Counted from the first letter of the stretch, positions 42,547 to 52,488 are shown. The stretch: DNA of 64,000 bases from Chryseobacterium sp. SN22 (GCF_008329705.1 NZ_VTSX01000004.1:62001-126000); one strand, 5' to 3'. The notes: a model not told the origin generated them from the letters alone. Numbers and translations: made by a program.

Positions 42547-43377
42547 TTATTTTATTTGATTGTTTCTGTTTGTTGTTCTTTGCATCATATATGTATAAAT
42601 CCAGAATTCGAGCCATGGAATGATCATCAGGATAACCCAAACCATGAGCAGGCTTCCGGCCATGGTTTTAAATTGTGATTTTACAACCATCAGCAGAAGA
42701 TTCTGTATCTTTTCAATAATGGATATTTCAATATCGTCCGGATTAAGGACCAACAATTGTTTTGTTATTTTATCAAATTCCCGGTAGGAGAGATCTCCGG
42801 TAACCTCAACATTCGGTATGGAATTCAGGATGCCATATATAACCATGGCATTGATCCGGTCACCATATCGGTTCATGATCCAGGAAGCCATTCTGTTTTT
42901 TGGCTGATTAATCATTCCATATTTTGTATCGTAGGCTCTTACCAGATCCGTTATCTTTATTTTTGCGTCTTCATTATTCCGGTTTATTTCCGAAACGACG
43001 GCCTTTACCCCTCCGATAAATTCGGCTTTTGCATTCTGATCTTTAAAAACAGGGCCGAAACCTGAAGAAAAAATCTGTGAAGCAATGGAAAAACTGTCTT
43101 TTTTCAAAGCTTCATAAGAACCCCATAACAGGCCCAGCTGTAACGAAACGAAGCCATTGATGATAAAAATGGCCGGGATATACAGCTTTACCAGCCGGTT
43201 GTAATATTTAGGTTTTCTGGAAAATGCCTTGTACTTTCTCATAACCAATATCAATATCAGACTAATAATCAGGCTTCCAATGAGACAACCCGTACCGTAT
43301 AAAAGAATGGTAAGCGGATAATTTTTGATGATATACAAGACTGCGGAGTAAATGCCGTCCCAATCCAAATTCTGCAT
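42547..43377 (-). CDS. Membrane protein, unassigned
   Basis: A 276-residue protein with three likely membrane segments (about 12-45, 66-90 and a C-terminal pair near 230-262) around a soluble middle domain. The frame is open from a TTG at 43383 but ATG 43377 (MQNLDWDG) is the better start. No named family recognised. It lies between yraN and the SDR with abutting ends, in a run of minus-strand genes. Confidence 0.75.
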   Translation of the reverse strand: MQNLDWDGIYSAVLYIIKNYPLTILLYGTGCLIGSLIISLILILVMRKYKAFSRKPKYYNRLVKLYIPAIFIINGFVSLQLGLLWGSYEALKKDSFSIASQIFSSGFGPVFKDQNAKAEFIGGVKAVVSEINRNNEDAKIKITDLVRAYDTKYGMINQPKNRMASWIMNRYGDRINAMVIYGILNSIPNVEVTGDLSYREFDKITKQLLVLNPDDIEISIIEKIQNLLLMVVKSQFKTMAGSLLMVWVILMIIPWLEFWIYTYMMQRTTNRNNQIK

Positions 43378-43379
43378 AA

Positions 43380-43751
43380 TCAATTGGCATCAAATGCTTC
43401 AAAAGCATCGGTTATATGTTCGATAGTGAAATTCTTTTTATTGTTGGCAAGGACGGAAATGATATCAAAGCGTACTTCCTGGTCTTTGTTAAACGCTTCC
43501 ATAAAATGATTAGCTGCGGAAACCAACAGCTTTATTTTGGTCTTGGTCACCGCTTCATGGGGGAGCATGAATACATCCGTGGAACGGGCTTTTACTTCAA
43601 CGATGACAATTAAATTCTCTTTTTCGGCAATGATATCAATTTCCGCTTTCTGAAACCGGAAATTCCGCACCAGGATGATATAGCCATATTTCTGTAAATG
43701 GGTAACCGCCAGGTCTTCTGCGGTTTTGCCTAAATCGTTGTGATCTGCCAT
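43380..43751 (-). CDS. YraN family endonuclease-like protein
   Basis: A 123-residue UPF0102/YraN protein with the Holliday-junction-resolvase-like fold. Motifs are GKTAEDLAVTHLQKYGY, ILVRNFR, EIDIIAE and VIVEVKARS, which contain the conserved Asp and Glu-x-Lys metal-site residues. The ATG at 43751 overlaps the stop of the upstream gene (TAATG), and the ATG at 43775 is less likely. Cellular role unproven. Confidence 0.93.
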   Translation of the reverse strand: MADHNDLGKTAEDLAVTHLQKYGYIILVRNFRFQKAEIDIIAEKENLIVIVEVKARSTDVFMLPHEAVTKTKIKLLVSAANHFMEAFNKDQEVRFDIISVLANNKKNFTIEHITDAFEAFDAN

Positions 43752-44101
43752 TATTTTCTGAATTGATAAGCCCACCAGATCAAGACCACCTGTAAAGGAA
43801 GCCTTGCTACCGTAAGCCAGAAATATTTGTGATGAACTTCATAAAACTTTCTCGCCATTTCAATATTAGCCGGAAACACTGCAATAAAGAGAAGAATGCT
43901 TAAATAGGCACCTATCTTTTGAGTCTCGGGAAAAATAAGAAGAGTGCCACAGAGGATTTCCGCAATACCGCTTAGATAAACCATTTGTAAATGAAAAGGA
44001 ATATAGGAAGGCATAATCTTAATGAAAATATAAGGCTTTACAAAGTGTAAAATCCCTGCAGTAATCAATAAAAAAGAAAGTATATATTTTGAATATGCCA
44101 T
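43751..44101 (-). CDS. DoxX-like membrane protein
   Basis: A 116-residue four-helix membrane protein of the DoxX/MauE type (YILSFLLITAGILHFVKP and GIAEILCGTLLIFP). Members are linked to redox or quinone chemistry, but short forms like this are poorly studied. It is tightly packed between the LD-carboxypeptidase and yraN genes. Confidence 0.88.
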   Translation of the reverse strand: MAYSKYILSFLLITAGILHFVKPYIFIKIMPSYIPFHLQMVYLSGIAEILCGTLLIFPETQKIGAYLSILLFIAVFPANIEMARKFYEVHHKYFWLTVARLPLQVVLIWWAYQFRK

Positions 44102-44103
44102 TT

Positions 44104-45039
44104 TTATTTTCTGTAACTGACCGATACTGTTTTATCTGCTTTTAAACTTATCTTTCCTCCTATTATCAATGGTCTGTTGTCCTTAATATGCCCATTCGGA
44201 AAACCAAAAACCACCGGAAATTCGTATTTTGAAATCCGGTCTGAAATCAATTGATAAGCAAATTTATCAAAGCTTTCTTCATATTGCTTATTTTCTTTTT
44301 CATCGCCCATATTGGTCATTCCGCCGATAATCAGACCTGAAATTTTATTAAAAACACCCGCCAGTTCAAGACTCATAATCATCCGGTCAAGGGCATAGAA
44401 GTTTTCACCGGTATCCTCGATAAAAAGAATTTTGTTTTTAAAATCAAAAGAATATTTGGTGCCCAGCAGCGCGTAAATAAGGGCTAGATTTCCACCGACC
44501 AGTTCTCCCTTGATGGAGCCCGGTCTGTTTTTCTCATGCGGCTTTATGCTGTATTCCGGCAGGCTGCCGTCTAAAATATCAAAAATAAGGTCATAACTTT
44601 CTTCTGTTACACCAAAACTCGAAGTTTTTATGGTCTGTCCGTGGACGGATGTAAAGCCCTTATTCAATAGGTAGCTCTGGATAACGGTGTTATCGGAATA
44701 CCCGATGTACCATTTCGGTTTTTTGGTAAAACCTTTAAGATCCAAACCATGGATCAGATGCTGGCATCCATATCCTCCTCTGGAAGCCCAGACAGCGGAA
44801 ATTTCAGGATCATTTAAGGCCCGGTTCATATCTTTCAATCTTTCCTCTTCGGTCCCGGCATAACTGTAGCCATTGGAAAACTTCGTATACAGGTGTTCGC
44901 CTAAAACAGGTTCGTATCCTCTTTTCCGTATCATTTCAATCCCTTTTTCCAAATGTGCCGGTTCTACGGAGCCTGCCGGGGAAATGACGGCTATTTTATC
45001 GCCTTTTTTGAGGGCTTTAGGAAAGATTATATCTGTCAT
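44104..45039 (-). CDS. LD-carboxypeptidase (peptidase S66)
   Basis: A 311-residue S66 peptidase. WASRGGYG (about 82-89), the nucleophile Ser in IGYSDN, Glu in IEDTGE and His in GHIKDNRP make up the Ser-Glu-His triad. It trims the terminal D-Ala from muropeptide tetrapeptides during cell-wall recycling. No signal peptide is seen, so it is cytoplasmic. It overlaps the LysE gene by 4 bp. Confidence 0.95.
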   Translation of the reverse strand: MTDIIFPKALKKGDKIAVISPAGSVEPAHLEKGIEMIRKRGYEPVLGEHLYTKFSNGYSYAGTEEERLKDMNRALNDPEISAVWASRGGYGCQHLIHGLDLKGFTKKPKWYIGYSDNTVIQSYLLNKGFTSVHGQTIKTSSFGVTEESYDLIFDILDGSLPEYSIKPHEKNRPGSIKGELVGGNLALIYALLGTKYSFDFKNKILFIEDTGENFYALDRMIMSLELAGVFNKISGLIIGGMTNMGDEKENKQYEESFDKFAYQLISDRISKYEFPVVFGFPNGHIKDNRPLIIGGKISLKADKTVSVSYRK

Positions 45040-45722
45040 TTGCTTTTTTGGTATTTAACTTCGGTTTTCTCAGCTTCTTCCAGACGTTTATCGAACTGAT
45101 TGAATTTTTTGAAACTCTGTAAAAAGATAAAAAAACTGAATACAATAAGAATTCCACCGACAATCCTTCTGATTTTATTGGCTAAACTCTGCGTTAATTT
45201 ATCATGAAACTGCTTGGCCAGGAATATTTTAACCAGATCGATAAAGAGGTAAGTGCCGATAACGATCCCGATATATAAAATAAAATTGCCGGTATCCGGA
45301 TACTGATTCCTTACGGAAATCACCGTTACCAGCCAGAAAAGAATGACACCGACGTTCAGGAGATTAAAGAAAAAACCATTTATAAAGGTTTTGAAATAAT
45401 TCTGGTTCATGAATTTTTCCTCACCCGGAATATGCATTTTGGTCTTTGTAACCATCATCACAATTCCGTAAACGAGAATCAGGATGGCGGTGATCCGGTA
45501 GAACCCGGGATGCTTATCAATGAGCGTTACAATGTCCGCACTTGCATAATAGGCTGCCAAAATGCAGAGCAGGTCTGCAGAAATTACGCCCAGATCCAAT
45601 GCCAATGCATGTTTCGGACCTCTGGAAAAGCTGGTTTCTATCAGAAGGAAAAAGATAGGTCCTATAAAAACAAGACTCAGCATGAATCCTAATACGATGG
45701 CAGACAATATAAGTTCAAACAT
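45036..45722 (-). CDS. LysE-family exporter
   Basis: A 228-residue membrane protein with about six hydrophobic segments. The start resembles LysE/RhtB transporters (IGPIFFLLIETSFSRGPKHAL, with the family's G-P motif). Such proteins export amino acids or related compounds. It is first of the leftward run 45722-41797 with overlapping or abutting genes. Confidence 0.88.
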   Translation of the reverse strand: MFELILSAIVLGFMLSLVFIGPIFFLLIETSFSRGPKHALALDLGVISADLLCILAAYYASADIVTLIDKHPGFYRITAILILVYGIVMMVTKTKMHIPGEEKFMNQNYFKTFINGFFFNLLNVGVILFWLVTVISVRNQYPDTGNFILYIGIVIGTYLFIDLVKIFLAKQFHDKLTQSLANKIRRIVGGILIVFSFFIFLQSFKKFNQFDKRLEEAEKTEVKYQKSK

Positions 45723-45902
45723 TCAGTGGTGTTTTTCAATGAATAAAAATTCATGTATTTATACAAATTTAAACTTTATGTTTTAAAAAGCAAACAGGAA
45801 AATGAATTTGGTTCGCCGGAAATGAAACTGCGAAAAGCTTACCAAACAGATTAATAATGCTAAACTTATTTTGGTAATGGAATAATGTAAACCCAAAGTA
45901 GA

Positions 45903-46062
45903 ACTCAGATTAGCAGGCTGGAAGAAGGAAGCTGGATGCCGGAGGTTCCTTAGGTAAACATCATTATCCAAGGTATGGATTTATGAAATGAAATCGTTTG
46001 TCAACCTACTAAAATTCTGACTGATCAACCTGATTTTTATTTTTATAATTAACTGACTGGAA
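45903..46062. repeat. Dispersed intergenic repeat, copy 2
   Basis: Matches the copy at 26837-26998 in AGGCTG-AAGAAGGAAG-TGG-TGC-GGAGGTT and, about 80 bp on, AAATGAAATCGTTTGTC, with the same order and spacing. It fills much of the 427-bp gap 45723-46149, which otherwise holds only AT-rich sequence and the rnr terminator. Confidence 0.8.
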
Positions 46063-46106
46063 ATAAATTAAATATGACAGGATTCGCATAAGAGAGAAAG
46101 AATAAA

Positions 46107-46130
46107 AAAACCGCAATAGCTTGCGGTTTT
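46107..46130 (-). terminator. rnr terminator
   Basis: A stem AAAACCGCAA/TTGCGGTTTT with a 4-nt loop, followed on the minus strand by T-rich sequence, 20 bp past the rnr stop. Confidence 0.9.
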
Positions 46131-46149
46131 CGTCTTTTATCTGATGGAT

Positions 46150-48303
46150 TTAGTCTACAATCTTAAAGTCCAGCTGTTTGGCAATCAGGTTGGCTTTCAC
46201 CACCTTGATCTGGACATTGTCTCCCAGCTGATATCTTTTCCCGTGTCTGGATCCGTATACGGCATGGGTTTTTGCATCGTAGGTATAGGAATCATCCATT
46301 AAATCCCTCAATTTGATCAGGCCTTCGGCACCGTTCTCCGGAATTTCTACCCAGAATCCAAATTCTGCAACACCGGAAATCACCCCATTGAAGGTTTCTC
46401 CCAGGTGTTTTTCCATGAATTTCACCTGCATGTATTTGATGGAATCCCTTTCCGCATCGGCGGCCAGCCTTTCCATGGAACTGCAATGCTTCGCTTTATC
46501 TTCAAACTCCGCTCTGTTCGGGGATTTTCCTCCGTCGAGGTAATGCTGAAGCAGACGGTGGGCAATCAGATCGGGATAACGCCGGATCGGGGAAGTAAAG
46601 TGGCTGTAATAATCGAATCCGAGACCATAATGGCCGATCGGCTCCGTAGAATATACTGCCTTGCTCATACTTCTCATGGCCAGCGTTTCGATCATGTTCT
46701 CTTCACCTTTGCCTTTTACGTCATGCAACAATTTATTTAAAGATTCTGCAACCTTTTTGGTATTGGCAAGATCCATTTTATAGCCGAAGGTGGAAACAAA
46801 ATCCCTCAGCGATTCCAGCTTGGCCGGATCAGGATCATCGTGAATCCTGTAGATGAATGTATTCTGGGTAATTTCGCCTCTTTTGTTCAATGAAACGAAT
46901 TCAGATACTTTCTTATTAGCCAGCAACATGAATTCTTCGATTAGGTGATTGGAATCTTTGCTGATCTTGAAATAAACACCGATCGGCTCGTTGTTCTCAT
47001 CCAGGTTGAAACGTACCTCACTCCGGTCGAAAGTAATGGCTCCGTCTTTTATCCTTTTCTGACGCAGGATTTTTGCCAGCCCGTCAAGAACAAGGATTTC
47101 TTCTTTGAAATCGCCATCTTTTCCTTCAATTCTCTCCTGGGCTTCCTCGTAGGTAAACCTCCTGTCGGAATGGATCACCGTTCTTCCGAACCATTGCTTC
47201 CTGATTTCTGCTTTCTCATTCAGTTCAAAAACCGCAGAGAAGGTGAACTTATCTTCGTGCGGACGAAGCGAGCATACGTCGTTACTCAGTACTTCCGGCA
47301 GCATCGGCACCACACGGTCTACCAGATACACCGAAGTTGCTCTTTGGTAAGCTTCATCATCCAGCATGGTTCCCGGAACCACATAATGGGAAACGTCCGC
47401 AATGTGTACACCCACTTCCCAGTTTCCGTTTTCCAGCTTTCTGACAGACAGGGCATCATCAAAATCCTTGGCATCTTTCGGATCGATGGTAAAAGTGGTA
47501 ATGCCCCGCATATCCCAGCGTTTGGCTACTTCGTCGTCGTTGATACTCCTATCGATCTTATCAGCATCCCTTTCCACTTCTTCAGGGAATTCGTAAGGCA
47601 AACCATATTCCGCAAGAATCGAGTGGATCTCCGTTTCATGTTCTCCGGGAGCTCCCAAAACCTGTACGATTTCACCTTCAGGGTTTTTATCGCCCGGCCT
47701 CCATTCGGTCATCTTCACAATCACTTTATCACCGTCCTGGGCACCTCCGAACTTTCCTTTCGGGATGAAAATATCGGTATTGATGGTCTTTTTATCACAA
47801 ACCACAAATCCGAAATCCTTATGGGGAACCATCTGTAAGGTTCCCACGAATTCCGTTCTCGTTCTTTCCAGAACCTCCAGTACGGAACCCTCCATTTTCT
47901 TTCCTTTGTAGGTATAGGTCACAATTAAAACCTTATCGCCCTGCAAGGCATCCTTTACATTTTTAGAATGGATAAAGATATCACTATCTACTCCTTGTAC
48001 AGTTACATACGCATTTCCGGATTGGTTGAAATCGATAGTTCCCGTTAATGTTCCTTGAATATCAAGGTTAATGATATATTTTCCCTTGTCACTCTCCTTG
48101 ATTCTTCCGTCGGCCTGCAGCTTGTGCAGGGATTGGATTACCAGTTCGCGCTGTCTCGGGTTTTTATGGTCTATTCCGTCTGCAATTTGCTTGTAATTGT
48201 AGACTTTGGTAGAATTTCCATTCATAAATCTCAGGATCAGCTTGCCGATCTCTCTTAATTTATGGTCGTTTTTCTGACTTATATATTTCTTCTTTTTTGC
48301 CAT
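46150..48303 (-). CDS. rnr: Ribonuclease R
   Basis: A 717-residue RNase R. Cold-shock-type OB domains (about 60-230) precede the RNB catalytic domain with TIDPKDAKDFDDALS (Asp cluster for Mg). A C-terminal S1 domain (from about 630, ETFNGVISGVAEFGFWVEIP) follows. It is a 3'-5' exoribonuclease that degrades structured RNA. The Lys-rich start KKKKYISQKND is usual in this group. Confidence 0.97.
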   Translation of the reverse strand: MAKKKKYISQKNDHKLREIGKLILRFMNGNSTKVYNYKQIADGIDHKNPRQRELVIQSLHKLQADGRIKESDKGKYIINLDIQGTLTGTIDFNQSGNAYVTVQGVDSDIFIHSKNVKDALQGDKVLIVTYTYKGKKMEGSVLEVLERTRTEFVGTLQMVPHKDFGFVVCDKKTINTDIFIPKGKFGGAQDGDKVIVKMTEWRPGDKNPEGEIVQVLGAPGEHETEIHSILAEYGLPYEFPEEVERDADKIDRSINDDEVAKRWDMRGITTFTIDPKDAKDFDDALSVRKLENGNWEVGVHIADVSHYVVPGTMLDDEAYQRATSVYLVDRVVPMLPEVLSNDVCSLRPHEDKFTFSAVFELNEKAEIRKQWFGRTVIHSDRRFTYEEAQERIEGKDGDFKEEILVLDGLAKILRQKRIKDGAITFDRSEVRFNLDENNEPIGVYFKISKDSNHLIEEFMLLANKKVSEFVSLNKRGEITQNTFIYRIHDDPDPAKLESLRDFVSTFGYKMDLANTKKVAESLNKLLHDVKGKGEENMIETLAMRSMSKAVYSTEPIGHYGLGFDYYSHFTSPIRRYPDLIAHRLLQHYLDGGKSPNRAEFEDKAKHCSSMERLAADAERDSIKYMQVKFMEKHLGETFNGVISGVAEFGFWVEIPENGAEGLIKLRDLMDDSYTYDAKTHAVYGSRHGKRYQLGDNVQIKVVKANLIAKQLDFKIVD

Positions 48304-48734
48304 TTTAATTTATTTAATTAATCTTTTCACATTCCAGATTTGATTTTTTATCAATTAATGTAATCTGCTGTTTCAGCTCTCTTATCTGAATGTGATTTAT
48401 TATTCTATCTCTATATTTCCTGAAAGATCTATCAATCCCGGATTCCTTCTGTTATGAGATTTTGTCTTATTCTGCACAGAGAAATAGTTTCAAACAAAAT
48501 CCTAGGTGCCGGCTTTGTTTTAACTGTATCTACCGATATAGAATGACGACATCAATTTTCCTTCCAAATTTACTATAACGGAAGTTTTAGGTTTGTATAA
48601 ATGTAACACAAATATGGAGAAGAATGGATAAAACCTTGAAGGAAATGTAATTTTACCATTTTATCAGGTCTAATTGGAAATAACAGGTGGTAAACCTGCC
48701 GGACACTGCAAATATACAAAATTAAAAATTAAAT
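48304..48734. other. Intergenic region between rnr and rpiB
   Basis: About 430 bp of AT-rich sequence upstream of rnr with no ORF of natural composition, no repeat and no clear consensus promoter that I could find. It ends in the rpiB terminator (48735-48762). Confidence 0.6.
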
Positions 48735-48762
48735 AAGGCTTGCAATATGATTTACAAGCCTT
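48735..48762 (-). terminator. rpiB terminator
   Basis: A stem AAGGCTTG/CAAGCCTT (48735-48742, 48755-48762) with an AT-rich loop and flanks, immediately after the rpiB stop. Confidence 0.75.
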
Positions 48763-48768
48763 TATCTG

Positions 48769-49203
48769 TTAGCAGAATGCAATTTTATCAACCCGGTTCT
48801 GGTGTCTTCCGCCTTCAAAATCCGTGGAAAGGAATTTATCGGCAATTTCCATCGCCAGCTCCTTTGATATGAACCGGGCAGGAATGGAAATCATGTTCGC
48901 ATCGTTATGCTGTCTCGCCAGCGATGCAATCTCCGGCATCCAGCACAGGGCGCAACGGATCTTCTGATGTTTGTTAGCCGTGATCTGCACCCCGTTTCCG
49001 CTGCCACAGAATAAAATACCCAGTTCGTTTTCACCCTTCTCCACAGAGGTTGCAGCAGGATGAACAAAGTCCGGATAATCCACACTGTCTGTGGAAAACG
49101 TGCCAAAATCCTGAATATCAAACCTTTCTGAAAGATAGTTCTTCACAATCTCTTTATATTCATAGCCTGCGTGATCTGCAGCGATTGCTATTTTCCTTTT
49201 CAT
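48769..49203 (-). CDS. rpiB: Ribose 5-phosphate isomerase B
   Basis: A 144-residue RpiB. IAIAADHAGYEYK at the start, FVHPAA, and FCGSGNGVQITANK with the phosphate loop, then R-C-A-L-C-W, match the family. It interconverts ribose 5-phosphate and ribulose 5-phosphate in the pentose phosphate pathway. ATG 49203 fits the family start; 49239 would add 12 residues and run into a DnaA box. Confidence 0.96.
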   Translation of the reverse strand: MKRKIAIAADHAGYEYKEIVKNYLSERFDIQDFGTFSTDSVDYPDFVHPAATSVEKGENELGILFCGSGNGVQITANKHQKIRCALCWMPEIASLARQHNDANMISIPARFISKELAMEIADKFLSTDFEGGRHQNRVDKIAFC

Positions 49204-49231
49204 AATTTTTGTATTAAGCCTTTTTTTAGAT

Positions 49232-49529
49232 TTATTCACACAAATTTAAGTATAATGTGGATAAGTCTTTAATTTTTGGGAATTAATTGTGAAATGGCTT
49301 GTGAGTAAATGTTGAAAAAAGAGGGAAAGTAAATCTTTCGTAACATTGAAAAATTTTGTAATGAAGATTAGCATCAGAAAATCCAAGATATTTTTTCACA
49401 AAGTTTTCTGGAGAAACTCCCATGGTTTTCCATACTTATTTTATTCATATTCCATTTTGGGGAAAATTATTCACAATTATGGATAACTATTATAATACAC
49501 TTATTTACAGCACTTTAAAATGTAGATAA
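49232..49529. other. DnaA-box cluster, candidate replication origin
   Basis: In an AT-rich 639-bp gap between rpiB and pgk there are three perfect DnaA boxes: TTATTCACA at 49232-49240 and 49467-49475, and TGTGGATAA at 49256-49264. Three more have one mismatch: TATGGATAA at 49478-49486, TTATTTACA at 49501-49509 and TGTAGATAA at 49521-49529. Two parS sites lie 3-5 kb away at mnmG, a gene often next to oriC. No dnaA gene is in the window. Base skew has not been computed. Confidence 0.55.
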
Positions 49530-49725
49530 AATGTGAGTTACGCTCTTATTCAATATCAAAAAGTATTAGGGCAGAATTTATCCCCGAAACTCACAACACT
49601 CAACAACAGTACCCATTTATTTTTTTTAAGAGAAAAGAAAATATGTTGATTGATGAATGTTGAGGCTGCGGGAAACTTTTTGAAAACTTTTCAAAGGCTG
49701 CCCCGTCCTGAAAATTTTAAAATCT

Positions 49726-49733
49726 TACATTTG
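49726..49733 (+). promoter_or_regulatory. pgk -7 promoter box
   Basis: TACATTTG fits TAnnTTTG. It would give a leader of about 100 nt to the pgk ATG at 49843. No TTG element at the expected distance was found. Confidence 0.5.
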
Positions 49734-49842
49734 TGAAACGAAAATCGAAAAAGAGCATGAAACCGAACCGGCCGGAAATTTTTAACGAAAACCTATTCCC
49801 AAAGCCGGTTCTGCTTGCCCCGAAAAAATATAAAATGTACAT

Positions 49843-51033
49843 ATGAAAACAATCAATGATTTTAATTTCAATGAAAAGAAAGCTCTGGTAAGAGTGGATT
49901 TCAATGTCCCGCAGGACGACCAGCTCAAAGTAACCGATAACACGAGAATTACGGCTGTAAAACCTACTGTAGATAAGATCCTGAATGACGGCGGTTCCGT
50001 GATTCTTATGGCCCACCTGGGAAGACCGAAAGGAGAGGCGAAGGATGAATTTTCCCTTAAGCATATCGTTGATGAAGTTTCCAGTGTATTGGGAAAGGAG
50101 GTTAAGTTTGTGGAAGAATGTGTAGGGGAGAAAGCTGAAAAAGCAGCTGCTGACCTTCAACCGGGTGAAATCCTTCTGTTGGAAAACCTACGTTTCCACA
50201 ATGAAGAGGAGAAGGGAGATGAAGCATTTGCCGAAAAGCTTTCCCAGCTGGCGGATGCCTATGTGAACGACGCTTTCGGTACCGCACACAGGGCACACGC
50301 TTCTACTGCTGTTATTGCTAAATTCTTTCCTTCAACTAAATTCTTCGGTTTATTGATGGCTGATGAACTTAAGGCAATTGATAAAGTATTGAAAAGCGGC
50401 GAGAAGCCGGTTACGGCCATATTGGGAGGTTCAAAGGTTTCAACTAAAATTACCATTATAGAAAATATACTTCCGGCAGTTGATAATCTGATTATCGGAG
50501 GGGGAATGGCCTTTACTTTCATTAAAGCATTGGGTGGAAAAATCGGAACTTCGCTGGTTGAAGAAGATAAACTTCCATTAGCGCTTGAGATCCTGGGAAA
50601 AGCTAAGGAACATAAGGTAAAAGTATATCTTCCTTCCGATACGGTCATCGCTGAAAGTTTCAGCAACGATGCGGAAAGAAAAGAATCCGACATTTATGAT
50701 ATTCCGGAAGGATGGATGGGATTGGATGCCGGTCCGAAATCAAGAGACCAGTTCAATGATGTCTTGCTGAATTCCCGAACAATTCTTTGGAACGGACCGA
50801 TCGGTGTTTTTGAAATGTCAAACTTTGCGGCGGGAACGGTTGCTTTGGGAGACAGCATTGCTGAGGCAACAAAACTCGGAGCTTTCTCATTAGTAGGTGG
50901 AGGAGACAGTGTGGCTTTCGTGAAACAGTTCGGTTACGCCGATAAGGTAAGTTATGTTTCTACCGGTGGAGGAGCAATGCTGGAAAGTCTGGAAGGTTTG
51001 GAACTTCCGGGAGTTGCTGCGATCAACAAGTAA
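49843..51033 (+). CDS. pgk: Phosphoglycerate kinase
   Basis: A 396-residue full-length PGK. RVDFNVP near residue 20, [20 protein letters not shown]-like AILGGSKVS and GGGDSV near the C terminus are the substrate- and nucleotide-binding motifs. It makes ATP from 1,3-bisphosphoglycerate in glycolysis. It is a single gene with its own promoter and terminator. Confidence 0.98.
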   Translation: MKTINDFNFNEKKALVRVDFNVPQDDQLKVTDNTRITAVKPTVDKILNDGGSVILMAHLGRPKGEAKDEFSLKHIVDEVSSVLGKEVKFVEECVGEKAEKAAADLQPGEILLLENLRFHNEEEKGDEAFAEKLSQLADAYVNDAFGTAHRAHASTAVIAKFFPSTKFFGLLMADELKAIDKVLKSGEKPVTAILGGSKVSTKITIIENILPAVDNLIIGGGMAFTFIKALGGKIGTSLVEEDKLPLALEILGKAKEHKVKVYLPSDTVIAESFSNDAERKESDIYDIPEGWMGLDAGPKSRDQFNDVLLNSRTILWNGPIGVFEMSNFAAGTVALGDSIAEATKLGAFSLVGGGDSVAFVKQFGYADKVSYVSTGGGAMLESLEGLELPGVAAINK

Positions 51034-51050
51034 GAAATTTGATTTTTATA

Positions 51051-51087
51051 AAAAAGTCCGTTGAAATTTCTCAGCGGACTTTTTTTT
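51051..51087 (+). terminator. pgk terminator
   Basis: A stem AAAAAGTCCGTTG (51051-51063) with CAGCGGACTTTTT (one G-T pair) is followed by a run of Ts, 18 bp after pgk. Confidence 0.92.
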
Positions 51088-51467
51088 GAGCTGGATTTAT
51101 TGAAGTCTCATCTTGTAGCTGAAAATATTTTTTGAAGTTAAATTTTAAATCTTGTAGAAATATTTAGAAAAACTGATTTTATCCGATCCTTACCGGATGT
51201 AATTTATTTTGAATCTGTCCTAATCACTTTAATAATTCTATTTAGGTTTTATTCATAATGACAGAACTTCTAAACTTTATATGATGGGGTTGTCTCATGA
51301 AAATTAGCAGGGAATGGTGACTGCTTTAATTTTTACTTCTTTTTTTTGAGTTACTAACCTGTTACTAACAATGTTGATATAAAAGGAGTGAAATGTTAAA
51401 CGCCTCGGATTTTTTATAAAAATTTTCTGATCGGTAAAGAGAGTAGGGGAGGGGTTAAAACGAAAAA
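51088..51467. other. Intergenic region, nothing recognised
   Basis: About 380 bp of AT-rich sequence between the pgk terminator and the methyltransferase terminator. No ORF, repeat or RNA structure stood out. Confidence 0.6.
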
Positions 51468-51487
51468 GTCCGGATGTAGTTCCGGAC
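51468..51487 (-). terminator. Methyltransferase-gene terminator
   Basis: A perfect stem GTCCGGA/TCCGGAC with a 6-nt loop, followed on the minus strand by TTTTTCG. It lies 66 bp past the stop of the gene at 51553. Confidence 0.8.
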
Positions 51488-51552
51488 GTTTTAAATTTTT
51501 TAGCTCAAATTGATCAAAATTGGCCTTCAGAAATGGCCTAAAAATCGATTTT

Positions 51553-52374
51553 CTAATTTTTTTCGATAATGTATATCAAACTCGAAAATTCATTGGAAAA
51601 AACAGCTTTTGCGTTAGAAATCGTTCCGTAGACCACTGCTTTTAGCCAGAATAGAGATGATTTTTTGTATTTTTCGCTCAGCATGGAGATGTAATAGGAA
51701 TCGAGAACCAGCGGTTTAATTTTTCTCAGTTTCCAGTTGGGCTTTTTAGAAATCAGGTTTTCCATGCCGTTTTTAGAAAAGTGATAGATGTGTCTCGGGA
51801 CGTCATAAGCCGCCCAGTATTCTTTATAATGTTTAGCATCATAAGAGGTGGGGTTGGGAACCGCAATAATCAGCAAGCCTTTTTCTTTTAATTTCCTGTT
51901 AAAGATCTCAAGCATTTCATCCTGATTTTCGATATGCTCGAAAACATGCCAAAGAGTAATAGCGTCCAGACTGTGATCTTCGATAAGATTAAGATCATTC
52001 AAAATTTTCGCCTTTGAAATTTTACTTTGAGCGGCTTTTCTTGCATCTGCATCCGGTTCAAATCCGAAAGTTTCGAAATCGTTTTCAATATATTTTACAA
52101 ATTCCCCTGCGCCGCAGCCATAATCCAGAACTTTTGATCCTTTAGGAATACGATCCAGCAGAATGGTTTTTTTATATTGTAAATTAAATGACTGTAAAAA
52201 TTTATAGAGCTTCTCTTTTAAGCTTCCTGAATCCTGATGATGGGAAATATAATCTTCGCTTTCGTAATATTTTGAAATATTCGGTGGGATAGGGAAGGTT
52301 CTGAAAACCCCTTTGGTATCTGTTTCTTTTATTTCAAAAACTTCCCGGGAAAGAAAATGATCTTTTATTTTCAT
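51553..52374 (-). CDS. Class I SAM-dependent methyltransferase
   Basis: A 273-residue methyltransferase. The SAM-binding motif VLDYGCGAGEFVKYIE is near residue 95, and ITLWHVFEHI and GLLIIAVPNP follow. An N-terminal 80-residue segment precedes the core, as in flavobacterial enzymes with a hydrophobic C-terminal tail (SLIYIIEKN). The substrate is unknown. It lies downstream of mnmG, separated from it by a parS site. Confidence 0.9.
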   Translation of the reverse strand: MKIKDHFLSREVFEIKETDTKGVFRTFPIPPNISKYYESEDYISHHQDSGSLKEKLYKFLQSFNLQYKKTILLDRIPKGSKVLDYGCGAGEFVKYIENDFETFGFEPDADARKAAQSKISKAKILNDLNLIEDHSLDAITLWHVFEHIENQDEMLEIFNRKLKEKGLLIIAVPNPTSYDAKHYKEYWAAYDVPRHIYHFSKNGMENLISKKPNWKLRKIKPLVLDSYYISMLSEKYKKSSLFWLKAVVYGTISNAKAVFSNEFSSLIYIIEKN

Positions 52375-52464
52375 TTGATGGTTTTCTTTTATATTAAAAA
52401 ATTAAGATATTCAGAGCATCTGCCAAGCTCATAAATACCTTAATTTTTGCCTTTAATTTTTAAA

Positions 52465-52480
52465 TGTTTCACGTGAAACA
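52465..52480. other. parS site (left of mnmG)
   Basis: A perfect 16-bp palindrome TGTTTCACGTGAAACA, identical to the bacterial parS consensus bound by ParB. It lies just past the mnmG stop. ParB spreading from such sites organises the origin region for segregation. Confidence 0.93.
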
Positions 52481-52488
52481 TTTTTATT

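Noticed and set aside
45783..45971. 62-codon minus ORF
   Set aside because: Half of it is the dispersed repeat translated; no start-site or composition support.
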